DNA from: Paenibacillus beijingensis
Lineage (GTDB): Bacteria; Bacillota; Bacilli; Paenibacillales; Paenibacillaceae
Assembly: GCF_000961095.1 (NCBI RefSeq)
Contig: NZ_CP011058.1
Location: 5,472,001-5,536,000, forward strand
DNA: 64,000 nt
Reading direction: 5' to 3'
Shown here in pieces: positions 42,980 through 51,612 of the stretch. Numbering within the stretch: position 1 is the first letter of the stretch; the number at the start of each line of letters is the position of its first letter. The position numbers were made by a program, and so were the translations under genes. Under the pieces are notes generated by a model. It was not told the origin of the DNA. It ran no database searches and saw only the letters and a program-made list of their open reading frames with translations.

Positions 42980-44239
42980 CTAAACACCGGCATAAGAATG
43001 AAGTCCGGCAATGACAAGATTGACGCCGATCAATGTAAACATAATAATAACAAAACCGATTACCGCAAGCCAAGCGGACGCTTTGCCATGCCAGCCTTTG
43101 GAGAGGCGCAAATGCAGGTAGGCGCTGTAATAAAGCCACGTGATCAGCGCCCACACTTCCTTCGGATCCCAGCCCCAAAAGCGCGACCAGGCGATATTGG
43201 CCCATATCATAGCAAAAATCAAAGCACCCAGCGTAAAGATCGGGAATCCGATCGCAATCGCCCGGTAGCTGATTTCGTCGAGATCTTGCGGATCGATATC
43301 CTTCGTCAACGGATGAATGGCCGCACCAAGCTTGCGGCGCAGCAAAAGGCGCAACAGCCCGTACAGAATGCCTCCGCTAATAAAGGACCAAATGACCGTG
43401 TTGAGCTTGCGGGCGGCACCTACGCCGTGCATCCAGGACGGCGCTTCAAACAGCGGCCGCTTCATGCCCAGAAAGGGCTCCATTGCAACCTCAGTGCTGT
43501 TGTAAGGCTTCACGATGGGAGGCATGGCGTATTTGACTTGGCTCGTATCGCTTTGCTGCTGGCCGCTGTCGGCAACGGGCACCTGCTCCCGGGTAAAAAC
43601 GGCTTCATACCCGAAGCCGCGGAACACGAACACGGTTATAATGAATCCGCACGCCACCACGATCATAAACAGCGCAAACTCCGCCCAAAACTGCTCGCGC
43701 CGCGCTTGTTTCGACGCGGAGCCGTAGTCGATCGTCCGCAGCAAATAGATAAGTCCCGCCGCGAAGCCGACCGCCAGAAACGCCTCGCCGGCAGCGGCCG
43801 TCGTGACGTGGATCTTGAGCCAAATCGACTGAAGCGGCGGAATGAGCGGCTGCACCTCCTGGGGGAATACGGAAGCGTATGCCACGATAATAATAACGAG
43901 CGGCAGCGCGAACATGCCCAAGATCGGTTTGCGGTAGAGCAAATAAATAATGATAAAAGCTACCATGATCGCCATGCCCAGAAACGTCATAAACTCATAC
44001 ATGTTGCTGGTCGGAATATGGCCGCCCCCCGCCCAGCGCGTAAAGAAAAACAGCAAATGACCGCCCAGACCGGCCCCGGCAGTTGCAAACGCAATCCGTC
44101 CCCAGCGCCGCTCATGGTCGGCAGCATTGCGGTTGTTCCATTTTTTCCCTGCTATAGCCACAACATAAAACAGAAACGCGAAGCAGTACAAAAAAAAGGC
44201 GAAAATAAACGCATAGCTGCTGAAATCGATCAAATTCAC
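42980..44239 (-). CDS. resC: Cytochrome c biogenesis protein ResC/CcsA
   Basis: Haem-handling half of the system II cytochrome c synthase. About eight or nine helices and the tryptophan-rich haem motif WSRFWGWDPKEVWALITWLY. Conserved histidines lie in helix-edge regions (KIHVTT, HLRLSKGWHG). 419 residues. Its start overlaps the resB stop by four bases. A polar loop (about 225-285) is outside. Confidence 0.94.
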   Translation of the reverse strand: MNLIDFSSYAFIFAFFLYCFAFLFYVVAIAGKKWNNRNAADHERRWGRIAFATAGAGLGGHLLFFFTRWAGGGHIPTSNMYEFMTFLGMAIMVAFIIIYLLYRKPILGMFALPLVIIIVAYASVFPQEVQPLIPPLQSIWLKIHVTTAAAGEAFLAVGFAAGLIYLLRTIDYGSASKQARREQFWAEFALFMIVVACGFIITVFVFRGFGYEAVFTREQVPVADSGQQQSDTSQVKYAMPPIVKPYNSTEVAMEPFLGMKRPLFEAPSWMHGVGAARKLNTVIWSFISGGILYGLLRLLLRRKLGAAIHPLTKDIDPQDLDEISYRAIAIGFPIFTLGALIFAMIWANIAWSRFWGWDPKEVWALITWLYYSAYLHLRLSKGWHGKASAWLAVIGFVIIMFTLIGVNLVIAGLHSYAGV

Positions 44240-45894
44240 GTATGATTCCCCCCGTTATCAAGCGACTCCGGCTTGACGTCGATGCCGACCTTGGCTAAAG
44301 CGGCGGAAGTTTCGGCACGCAGGCCATACCAGTTTTTGTTCGTGTGGGCGCCGAGCGCAACGCTGCCTCCGTCGATCCGCAGCCAGATGCGCCGATGCTG
44401 CCAATAAGCGCCCATAATGAGACCGAGCATCGATATTCCAAGCCCCGTCCATATGTAAGGCATTGCCTTGTCTACCCGCGCGTTCAAAAAGGTGGTGTAC
44501 TCCGTAAACGAAACGCGGTCCATCCCTTCCACTTTAATTTCAAACCGGTCCGCAATCGCCTTGTTGATCTGATCCTGGCTGAACGCCGCCTTATCCTTCT
44601 GCAGCGGGAAATAAATATAAGGCTCGCCGCCTGCGGCAAGGCCCGGACCTTGAATGACAAACACAAACGCCGGCGCTTTCGGATCGCGCGACTTCGTAAT
44701 CGGCGCTCCGTCTTCGCCGATGGCAAACTCCATGAAATTTTGTTTAAGCGTAAGCGAATAAGGGCCGATCCTGTACTCAAGCGGCGGATTGTGCATCGGC
44801 AATTCGAACGGGCCGTAGGCTTTCCCGCTTTTTTTGTCCACGAGCACGGGCTTGACCGCTTTCAGCACCGGCGTATTGTCGTAATCGAACTGGAACAGCT
44901 TGAGCCCTTTATATTCGAGCGGGCTGTTCACCTCGATATTGTGCCGAGCCACTTCCTTCAGCTCGGGCTCGCGGGTTGTACCGCCGCAGGCCGACGTGCA
45001 GCTGTACAATACCGCCTCGGTCCGGTACAGCTTCGCGCGGGCTTGTCCTTTGAGCTCTGTCGGCAGCTCATTCTCGCTGTAAAATTGCACCGTAAACTTT
45101 TCATTTTTGACATAATAGTTCGTACCGGTGATTCTTACCGTATCCCCTTCCGGAATGGTGACGTAACTGTCCATCTGCCACCCCGGAATCGCGCGCGCCA
45201 GCACCGCGAGCAGAAACACGATAAGACCGATATGGTTGATGTACGGACCCCAGCGGCTGAAGCGGTATTTCTCCGCCAGCAGTGCGTCGCCTTCGGTATA
45301 AACGCGGTATCTTTTGCTGCGCAGCTGGGCCGCGAATGCTTCGACCCATGCATCCGCATCCCCTTCCACCGGACCTTGGTAAACCGTTTTTTGCCGCAGG
45401 ATGAAGCGGGGATGCTTGCGGATCTGCTGCTTTTGAAGCGCGTTATAGAGCGGCAGCACGCGGTCGAGGCTGCATACGACCAGCGACGTTCCGATCATGA
45501 CGAGCAGCCCGATAAACCACCACGAATTGTAAGTATGGGATAAACCGAGCGCATAATAGAGGGCGCCTAATGGGCCGTAATTGTCCGCATAATAAGTCGA
45601 CGGATCGATATTAAGAAATGAGTCCTCCTGCGGAAAAATCGTCCCGAGCGAAGCTCCGATCAGCGTAATGATAATCAGCCAAACGGCGATTTTAACCGAA
45701 GAAAAAAAGTTCCAGATCCGGTCGATCATTCCCGGATTGCTCTTCTGTGAACGGCGGGCGACGCCGTCGTAACGCATTTCGAGCGGGATGCCGGCATCGG
45801 CCTCGCTGTCGCCTTGCGGCTTGCCGCACGATTCGCACAGCACCGTTCCCGTCGGATTTTGGTGCCCGCATTCACACTTTGTATTTCGGAACAC
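44236..45894 (-). CDS. resB: Cytochrome c biogenesis protein ResB/Ccs1
   Basis: Partner of ResC in system II. N-terminal zinc ribbon CECGHQNPTGTVLCESCG, typical of Bacillales ResB; then helices around 70-90, 125-150 and 225-245, a large extracytoplasmic domain with a cysteine pair (YSCTSACGG), and a final helix near 480-500. 552 residues. Acts to hold apocytochrome reduced and pass haem. Between resA and resC. Confidence 0.94.
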   Translation of the reverse strand: MFRNTKCECGHQNPTGTVLCESCGKPQGDSEADAGIPLEMRYDGVARRSQKSNPGMIDRIWNFFSSVKIAVWLIIITLIGASLGTIFPQEDSFLNIDPSTYYADNYGPLGALYYALGLSHTYNSWWFIGLLVMIGTSLVVCSLDRVLPLYNALQKQQIRKHPRFILRQKTVYQGPVEGDADAWVEAFAAQLRSKRYRVYTEGDALLAEKYRFSRWGPYINHIGLIVFLLAVLARAIPGWQMDSYVTIPEGDTVRITGTNYYVKNEKFTVQFYSENELPTELKGQARAKLYRTEAVLYSCTSACGGTTREPELKEVARHNIEVNSPLEYKGLKLFQFDYDNTPVLKAVKPVLVDKKSGKAYGPFELPMHNPPLEYRIGPYSLTLKQNFMEFAIGEDGAPITKSRDPKAPAFVFVIQGPGLAAGGEPYIYFPLQKDKAAFSQDQINKAIADRFEIKVEGMDRVSFTEYTTFLNARVDKAMPYIWTGLGISMLGLIMGAYWQHRRIWLRIDGGSVALGAHTNKNWYGLRAETSAALAKVGIDVKPESLDNGGNHT

Positions 45895-45928
45895 TCCTTC
45901 CCCTCCCAGCGAAAGCGTGTGAAAAACG

Positions 45929-46456
45929 TTATTTCCCCAAAAGCAGCGCGATCTGCTCGTCGATTTGCGCTTCCGTCATGCCCCCGACGAAAATATGCCG
46001 CACAGTCCCGTCGCTGCCGATAAAAAATGTGGTCGGGTATTGGCGCAGCCCGTAGCTGCGCTCCGTCTGCCGGTTCACGTCACGCAGAATGGGGTAGCTA
46101 AGCTGGAAGCGGCCGACAAAATTGCGCACCGTCAAGTCGTCCTCGCTTAAGTTGACCGCGAGAATGGTTAGCCCGGTCGCTTTCCATTTCCCGTACTGCT
46201 TTTCGAATTCCGGCATTTCCTTCACGCACGGAGGGCAAAAGCTGCCCCAGAAATTGAGCACGACCGGCTTGCCCGCATAGTCCGACAGCCGGTGCTCGCC
46301 TCCGGCCAAATCGGAGAGCGCGAATTCCGGAGGCTGTTTGCCGGTCGCCGGCAGCGAGCTCCCGCCGGCAAACAGCGTATTGCCGACCGCGTAGCCCCCG
46401 AGCAGCAGGACGCCGAGAAAAATAATAAGCTGAACCGGCCTACGATACGAGCCCAT
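45929..46456 (-). CDS. resA: Thiol-disulfide oxidoreductase ResA
   Basis: Membrane-anchored thioredoxin-like protein that reduces apocytochrome c outside the cell. One N-terminal helix (about 9-30), then the thioredoxin fold with active site FWGSFCPPCVKEMPEF and the cis-Pro region QYPTTFFIG. The CxxC is CPPC rather than the CEPC of B. subtilis ResA; the downstream Glu of KEMP is kept. 175 residues. First gene of resA-B-C-D-E. Confidence 0.93.
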   Translation of the reverse strand: MGSYRRPVQLIIFLGVLLLGGYAVGNTLFAGGSSLPATGKQPPEFALSDLAGGEHRLSDYAGKPVVLNFWGSFCPPCVKEMPEFEKQYGKWKATGLTILAVNLSEDDLTVRNFVGRFQLSYPILRDVNRQTERSYGLRQYPTTFFIGSDGTVRHIFVGGMTEAQIDEQIALLLGK

Positions 46457-46561
46457 CGAGCCGTCCCCCTTTTAAAGAAAGCGTTTTATTCTTTTTCCAC
46501 GCAAGCAGAAACGGTTATCGCCGTCATCATGGGCGACCGAAAGATTCACGGTGAAATATGA

Positions 46562-46710
46562 GAAAACCTCTTTCGAGGCCTCTCAGGGATGAGCGACCGC
46601 GTTTAAAGGTAGGTTTTATCGCCAAGATAGAATTTGATTTTCGCAACTGCGAAATTTATAAATTCTATCTGTGGTAAGAAAGTATAAGCGTGAAACGTTA
46701 TACTTTCTTA
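46562..46710. repeat. Cluster of three hairpins between resA and rluB
   Basis: First, CCTC-GAAA-GAGG then TTTTC on the minus strand (46562-46578). Second, AGATAGAATTT (46625) pairs with AAATTCTATCT (46660), with an inner TTTCGCA/TGCGAAA stem. Third, TAAGAAAGTATAA (46675) pairs perfectly with TTATACTTTCTTA (46698). The last two are AT-rich, back to back, five bases apart. They may stop the rluB transcript, but have no T run. Confidence 0.7.
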
Positions 46711-46750
46711 TAGGTTAAGATAGACCGGCCTTAGGGCAGCCGGCATATCT

Positions 46751-47494
46751 CTATTTCTTATGAGCTTTCGATTTCTTGTTCGCCGCGTCCTTCAGCTCTT
46801 TCACTTCCTGGGGTGTCAGATGGCGGAAGCGGCCTCTTTTCATGTTTTGCAGCCCCAGCTCTCCGAACCGGATCCGCTTCAGCCGCACGACAGGATGGGA
46901 AATCGCGTCGAACATCCGTCTTACCTGACGGTTCCGTCCTTCGTAAATCGTAATCGTAATGGTGGACGAATTATTATCCGGATCGACATCGTAATACTCC
47001 ACCTCCGCCGGAGCGGTCATGCCGTCTTCAAGTTTGATGCCTTTCTTCAGCTGATCGAGCGCGGAGCCGTGCGGCACCCCTTTTACGGTCGCCAAATACG
47101 TCTTGGGCACGTGATGGCTCGGATGGGTGAGCAGATTCGCAAACTCGCCGTCGTTCGTCAGCAGCAGCAGCCCTTCCGTATCGTAATCGAGCCGGCCGAT
47201 CGGATAGACGCGCTCCTTGATGCCTTCCAAATAATCGGTCACCACTTTGCGGCCCTGCGGGTCCGTGGCGCTCGTAATGACGCCTTTCGGCTTGTTCATC
47301 ATCAAGTAAACTTTTTTCTCGCTGCGGATCGGCTTGCCGTTCACCGTAATGATATCGGCGGACGGATCGGCTTTCGTGCCGAGCTCCGTAACCGTTTGCC
47401 CGTTAACCTCAACTTGTCCGCTCTGGATTAATTCCTCGCATTTGCGGCGCGAAGCGACCCCCGCCTGCGCCAAAATTTTTTGTAAACGTTCCAA
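46751..47494 (-). CDS. rluB: 23S rRNA pseudouridine synthase RluB
   Basis: Modifies one uridine of 23S rRNA helix 90. N-terminal S4 domain (LERLQKILAQAGVASRRKCE), then the RsuA/RluB catalytic domain with VYPIGRLDYDTEGLLLLTND (catalytic Asp) and the ending GRNRQVRRMFDAIS. Start is a TTG at 47494 with GAGGTGA six bases upstream, giving 247 residues beginning where other RluB proteins begin. Basic C-terminal tail. Follows spmB. Confidence 0.95.
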   Translation of the reverse strand: MERLQKILAQAGVASRRKCEELIQSGQVEVNGQTVTELGTKADPSADIITVNGKPIRSEKKVYLMMNKPKGVITSATDPQGRKVVTDYLEGIKERVYPIGRLDYDTEGLLLLTNDGEFANLLTHPSHHVPKTYLATVKGVPHGSALDQLKKGIKLEDGMTAPAEVEYYDVDPDNNSSTITITIYEGRNRQVRRMFDAISHPVVRLKRIRFGELGLQNMKRGRFRHLTPQEVKELKDAANKKSKAHKK

Positions 47495-47563
47495 TAGATT
47501 CACCTCAAGCTCAATCATAACGATTACCGGGAAAAAGCACAAGCGCCGCTTGTCAGCAGCGCT

Positions 47564-48097
47564 TTAGCCGAAAATATATAAGCAAATAAAGACGGCGGCC
47601 AGAAACCCGACCGCATCGGAAAACAGTCCGACCTTAAGCGCATAGCGGGTGCGCCGGATGCCGACGGCTCCGAAATAAACGGTCAAAACATACAGCGTCG
47701 TGTCGGTGCTCCCCTGAATCGTGGAGGCGATGCGGCCGATCATCGAGTCGGTGCCGTAGGTCTTGATCAGGTCGCTCGTAAAGGCAAGCGAACCGGCTCC
47801 CGTAAGCGGCCGCAGCAGAGCGAGCGGAAGCACTTCGCCGGGTATGCCGATGAAGTGCAGCAGCGGCTGAATCGCTGCAGTGATCGCATCCATCGCGCCC
47901 GAAGCGCGAAACATGCTGATCGCCACCATCATGCCGACAAGATGGGGGATAATGCCGATCGCGGTCCCGAAACCTTCCTTCGCCCCCTCGGTAAACGTTT
48001 CGTAAACGGGAACTTTCCGGAAAGCGGCGTACAGAGGAATAAAAACGATAATGGCGGGAATCATCCATGCCGACAGTGTTGTGATCAATTCATACAA
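47564..48097 (-). CDS. spmB: Spore maturation protein SpmB
   Basis: Membrane protein needed with SpmA for full dehydration of the spore core. 177 residues, several helices, with TEGAKEGFGTAIGIIPHLVG and PLTGAGSLAFTSDLIKTYG and QGSTDTTLYVLTVYFGAVG, all typical of the nucleoside-recognition (Gate) domain family. The start is TTG at 48097 with AAAGG nine bases upstream. Last gene of dacB-spmA-spmB, as in B. subtilis. Confidence 0.94.
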   Translation of the reverse strand: MYELITTLSAWMIPAIIVFIPLYAAFRKVPVYETFTEGAKEGFGTAIGIIPHLVGMMVAISMFRASGAMDAITAAIQPLLHFIGIPGEVLPLALLRPLTGAGSLAFTSDLIKTYGTDSMIGRIASTIQGSTDTTLYVLTVYFGAVGIRRTRYALKVGLFSDAVGFLAAVFICLYIFG

Positions 48098-48203
48098 TAG
48101 ACTCACCCTTTCGACCAGGCGGTCACAGACGTATTGCTTGCGCGGGCTTGCGATTGTCATGTCCAGCCCTATAGCTTACGCATTACGCGCTATTCGCGGA
48201 TTG

Positions 48204-48956
48204 TCAAAGCGGGGGACCCATGCCGCCCTGACCCGGCCTGCCCCCGACGGATTGGCCGCCGTATCCGCTGCCGGCCGCGCCTCCCATCCTATTTGGGCCG
48301 GGTTTGGCGGCAGAACCGGACTTTGCGGCGGAACCGGCCAAAAAGGAACCGGCCGGTTTCCCCACCGGCGGCTTCTGCGGAGGCTGCCGCCTCCGGTACC
48401 AGCGGTCGGCCGCAATGGCGGCTGCGGTAGCGACGGCCGTTGCGGCAAGCGTTGTGCCGACGATATCGGCGGGGCTGGCGGAACCGTAATTCATCCGGAT
48501 CGCAATAAGCGTCGTCGGAACAAGCGTAATGCTCGACGTATTGAGCGCCAGCAGCGTACACATGGCGGGGGAGGCCGTTTCTTTGTCGGCATTAAGCTTT
48601 TGCAGCTCCTGCATCGCCTTGATGCCCATCGGAGTCGCCGCGTTGCCGAGGCCGAGCAGATTGGCGCTCATGTTGCTCATAATATATCCCATCGCGGGAT
48701 GGTTTTTCGGCACGTCCGGAAACAGCAGCCGTACGAGCGGCCCCATCAGCGATGCAAGCTTGCGAAGCAAGCCGGCATCTTCTGCAATACGCATCAGTCC
48801 AAGCCAGAATACGAGTATGCTTACGAGCCCGAAGCAGATCGTTACGCCGCTCTTGGCCCCTTCGAACGCCGCTTCGGTTACCGCCTCCATCCGTCCGTTG
48901 ACGGCGGCCGTTACAAAACTCGCCGCGATAAAAAACAACCAGATCCAGTTGACCAT
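48204..48956 (-). CDS. spmA: Spore maturation protein SpmA with glycine/proline-rich tail
   Basis: Partner of SpmB. The core contains GAKSGVTICFGLVSILVFWL, GYIMSNMSANLLGLGNAATP and LNTSSITLVPTTLIAIRMNY, typical of SpmA. B. subtilis SpmA has about 196 residues; this one has 250 because of a C-terminal tail rich in Pro, Lys, Ala and Gly (RRRQPPQKPPVGKPAG to GGMGPPL). ATG at 48956 follows GGGGG by nine bases. Between dacB and spmB, with a 106-base gap to spmB. Confidence 0.93.
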   Translation of the reverse strand: MVNWIWLFFIAASFVTAAVNGRMEAVTEAAFEGAKSGVTICFGLVSILVFWLGLMRIAEDAGLLRKLASLMGPLVRLLFPDVPKNHPAMGYIMSNMSANLLGLGNAATPMGIKAMQELQKLNADKETASPAMCTLLALNTSSITLVPTTLIAIRMNYGSASPADIVGTTLAATAVATAAAIAADRWYRRRQPPQKPPVGKPAGSFLAGSAAKSGSAAKPGPNRMGGAAGSGYGGQSVGGRPGQGGMGPPL

Positions 48957-48994
48957 TGCCCAAGTCCCCCCGGAAAAAACGATTGTGACCCGCC

Positions 48995-50197
48995 TTAGCC
49001 TGCGCCCGCGCGAAGCAGCGCCATAACGACCGAGCGGAATGCTTCGCTCAGCGTTGCCGTGCCTTGCCTCCATTCGAAAGTTCCGCCGATCCGCCGCGAC
49101 AACGCGGGTTTATCGGATCCCTTTGTTCGCTTGTCATCCGTTTCATACACCGGTACGGTGCCGATCTTCACACCGTTCAAATACCAGTCGATACGCCCGC
49201 GCTCCCCGAGCCTGTAAGCGGCGGTCGGCTGCGCCGAATCGAGCAGCACAAGCCTGGAGGAAACCGCGCCTTCCTCATCTTTCGCCAGCGGATACCGGAA
49301 GGTGCGTCCCGCCCGCAGCGAATATCCGGACACGCCCTGACCTTTCTCCGCCAGATTCGTCAGCGGATAATGATGGTAACCATAGTCTAGCAGCTTTTGG
49401 TGATCGGCCCAGTCGTCTCCGTCGTTGAGCGTTACCGCGGCGAGTCTTTGGCCGCCGCGAGTCGCCGAGCTGACGAGGCAGCGCAGCGCCGTTTTCGTAT
49501 AACCGGTCTTAACGCCGTCCGCACCGTCATAGAAAGAAAGCATCTTATTTTTGTTTGTCCATTTGTAATCCCAGGCATCGTGAGGGTTTGGCGCCGTTTT
49601 CACCCGGGTGGCGACAATTTCGGAGAAAACGGAATTGTGCAGCGCATACGCGGTCAGCTTGGCCAAATCGACCGCAGAGGAGTAATGCCCATCCTGATCG
49701 AGACCGTGCGGATTCATAAAGCGGGTGTTTGCAAGGCCGAGCCATTCCGCCTTCTCGTTCATCAGACGGACAAAGCCTTCCTCCGATCCGCCGACATGCT
49801 CGGCAACGGCGGTCGCGGCGTCGTTGCCGGAGCGCAGCATCAAGCCGTAGAGCATATTGTGCAGCGTCATCTCTTCCCCAAGCTGCAAATAAATGGACGA
49901 TCCCTCTTTGCCGACGGCCCGCTTGCCGACTTTGACGACATCCTGCAGCTTGCCCTCCTCAATCGCAACGATTGCCGTCATAATTTTCGTCAGGCTGGCA
50001 ATCCTCATTTCTTCCGTGCCGTGGTCTTCATACAAAATGCGCCCCGATTCCACATCGATGAGGGCGGCAGCTTTCGCATGCGTCGTTATTGTTCCGGCCG
50101 ATTGCGCCGGCTCAGCATTCGCCGAACCCTGTACTGCGGAATAGATCGTCATGCCTGCCAGCAGCAAAACTGCCAGCGGTTTTTTAAGCCGGGCCAT
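48995..50197 (-). CDS. dacB: D-alanyl-D-alanine carboxypeptidase DacB (PBP5*-like)
   Basis: Trims peptide stems of spore cortex peptidoglycan. Signal peptide (first ~28 residues, AVLLLAGMTIYSAVQGSANA), then the penicillin-binding motifs SLTK (about 68-71), SGN (about 123-125) and KTG (about 230-232), and a C-terminal beta domain with a final amphipathic helix LSEAFRSVVMALLRAG for membrane attachment. 400 residues. First gene of dacB-spmA-spmB, which fixes it as the sporulation enzyme; the mother-cell sigma-E control is known for Bacillus. Confidence 0.94.
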   Translation of the reverse strand: MARLKKPLAVLLLAGMTIYSAVQGSANAEPAQSAGTITTHAKAAALIDVESGRILYEDHGTEEMRIASLTKIMTAIVAIEEGKLQDVVKVGKRAVGKEGSSIYLQLGEEMTLHNMLYGLMLRSGNDAATAVAEHVGGSEEGFVRLMNEKAEWLGLANTRFMNPHGLDQDGHYSSAVDLAKLTAYALHNSVFSEIVATRVKTAPNPHDAWDYKWTNKNKMLSFYDGADGVKTGYTKTALRCLVSSATRGGQRLAAVTLNDGDDWADHQKLLDYGYHHYPLTNLAEKGQGVSGYSLRAGRTFRYPLAKDEEGAVSSRLVLLDSAQPTAAYRLGERGRIDWYLNGVKIGTVPVYETDDKRTKGSDKPALSRRIGGTFEWRQGTATLSEAFRSVVMALLRAGAG

Positions 50198-50340
50198 TAG
50201 TGTGACTCCTCCTCATTGACAGCCGGTAAACCTGCGGCGTGCCGCAAGTTTACCGCTCGTCCTTCTCTAATTGTATGCCTCGTTGCTGCAGGTTATGAAC
50301 AAGCTTTCTCAGCTCCGTTTTGAACGAATTGCGGAAGAAG

Positions 50341-50367
50341 AAAAAAACTGCCCGCTCGGGGCAGTTT
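50341..50367 (-). terminator. Intrinsic terminator after ytfJ
   Basis: Minus strand AAACTGCCC-CGAGC-GGGCAGTTT followed by a T run, directly past the ytfJ stop. Confidence 0.9.
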
Positions 50368-50369
50368 CG

Positions 50370-50846
50370 TTAAACCAGTTGATCATTGTTGATACCCGAT
50401 GTCGTGATCGGAGTAGTTATTGTCGTATTCATCGTGCCTGTGGCGTTGCTGCGGAACATGGTCTGAATTTTGTCCACCACTTGCGGCGCCGCATCGATTA
50501 CCCGTTCCATCAAATGGGTTTGGTTATCAAGCGGTACGACTTTAACGCCTTGCACACCTACGACGAGAAAGGCAATCGGAGTAATCGACACCCCGCCGCC
50601 GCTGCCGCCGCCGAATGGAAGCGCAACGGCGGCATGGGCCGCATCGCTGCCGGCCTTCGCTTGGCTCCCGTTCATCTGGATATCGCTGCCGCCGGCCACG
50701 AAGCCGAAGCCCACTTTGCTGATCGGCATAATAACGCTGCCGTCCGGCGTCTGTACCGGATCGCCGACAATCGTGTTGACGTCGACCATCTGTTTGATGT
50801 TATCCATTGCCGTCTGCATCAAGCCTTGAATAGGATGTTCTGCCAC
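50370..50846 (-). CDS. ytfJ: Sporulation protein YtfJ (GerW family)
   Basis: Forespore protein affecting germination (GerW). The 158-residue product has EHPIQGLMQTAMDNIKQMVD, then the core GDPVQTPDGSVIMPISKVGF, the Gly-rich PFGGGSGGGVSITPIAFLVV and VKVVPLDNQT, diagnostic of the YtfJ family. The start is a GTG at 50846 with AAAGGTGG nine bases upstream. It overlaps the DUF2953 gene end by 28 bases, as ytfI-ytfJ do in B. subtilis. Confidence 0.94.
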   Translation of the reverse strand: MAEHPIQGLMQTAMDNIKQMVDVNTIVGDPVQTPDGSVIMPISKVGFGFVAGGSDIQMNGSQAKAGSDAAHAAVALPFGGGSGGGVSITPIAFLVVGVQGVKVVPLDNQTHLMERVIDAAPQVVDKIQTMFRSNATGTMNTTITTPITTSGINNDQLV

Positions 50847-51505
50847 AGCTTTACGCCACCTTTCGCTCTTTTCATGCGGAGAAGAAGTTGTAGTCCGGCA
50901 AGAATAGCATAACCGAAGCGGATTTGAGCTATGCAGGACCATTCGGTGGAAAAATGTGCTCGGCGGTAATCCGGCTCGACGGTAAGCAGCGGAGTCGAGG
51001 TGAGACGGACAAGCTGCGAAATGACGCCGATTGACGTTGTTTTGAGCGACCAGATCATGCCGGTAATCATCGCGGTCCACATGGCGTCGTCCACTCCAAC
51101 CGATGTGTTCCATTTCCACTCCTTAAGGTTAACCCTTCGCAGCATTTGACGTATCCAGCCCGTCAAATCTTCCGTTCGCAGCAGCATTTTTTTCGAGTTT
51201 TCAATCATTTCGGTCATTTTCTGGACGTCGATTCGGTCCAGCAGCGACTCGTATCCTTCACCCCCGATATCCAGCTTGTCATTTTCTTGCCGAAAGTCGA
51301 ACCCCGTTCCGGTAAACCGCAAGATCGGAATTCTCTTCTTTAAATAAATAAGGCCAAAGAGCGCCCGGACGCTAAACTCCATGTCGTCGTCGCTTCCCAC
51401 CCTTCTAATCTCCCCCCTGATCCGAATGGGAGCGGTCATCAGAGCGGCTGCGAGCAGCAGCAAAACAACCAATGTGATGATCCAGCCGTAAAGATATCCA
51501 AGCAA
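50819..51505 (-). CDS. DUF2953 protein (YtfI type)
   Basis: A 228-residue protein with an N-terminal helix (GYLYGWIITLVVLLLLAAAL), a stretch FSVRALFGLIYLKKRIPILRF, and a conserved C-terminal half with VGVDDAMWTAMITGMIWSLK and PDYRRAHFSTEWSCIAQIRF. This is the DUF2953 family seen next to ytfJ in Bacillales; function unknown, probably sporulation. The start is TTG at 51505 with GGGGGAATAAGA upstream; the long frame continues out of the gene into scpB. Confidence 0.85.
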   Translation of the reverse strand: MLGYLYGWIITLVVLLLLAAALMTAPIRIRGEIRRVGSDDDMEFSVRALFGLIYLKKRIPILRFTGTGFDFRQENDKLDIGGEGYESLLDRIDVQKMTEMIENSKKMLLRTEDLTGWIRQMLRRVNLKEWKWNTSVGVDDAMWTAMITGMIWSLKTTSIGVISQLVRLTSTPLLTVEPDYRRAHFSTEWSCIAQIRFGYAILAGLQLLLRMKRAKGGVKLWQNILFKA

Positions 51506-51585
51506 TCTTATTCCCCCGATTTCCTTATTTGGCTGAATATAGTATGGGGGCTGGAGCGAAAATTCATTCCTTTTTGCACCAAAAA

Positions 51586-51612
51586 GAAAAAACCTGCGGT
51601 TATTCCGCAGGT
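51586..51612 (-). terminator. Intrinsic terminator after scpB
   Basis: Minus strand ACCTGCGG-AATA-CCGCAGGT followed by TTTTTCTTTTT, overlapping the scpB stop region. Confidence 0.92.

Noticed and set aside
42998..44245. 415-codon plus-strand open frame opposite resC
   Set aside because: Antisense shadow with no recognisable domain; ResC on the other strand is certain.
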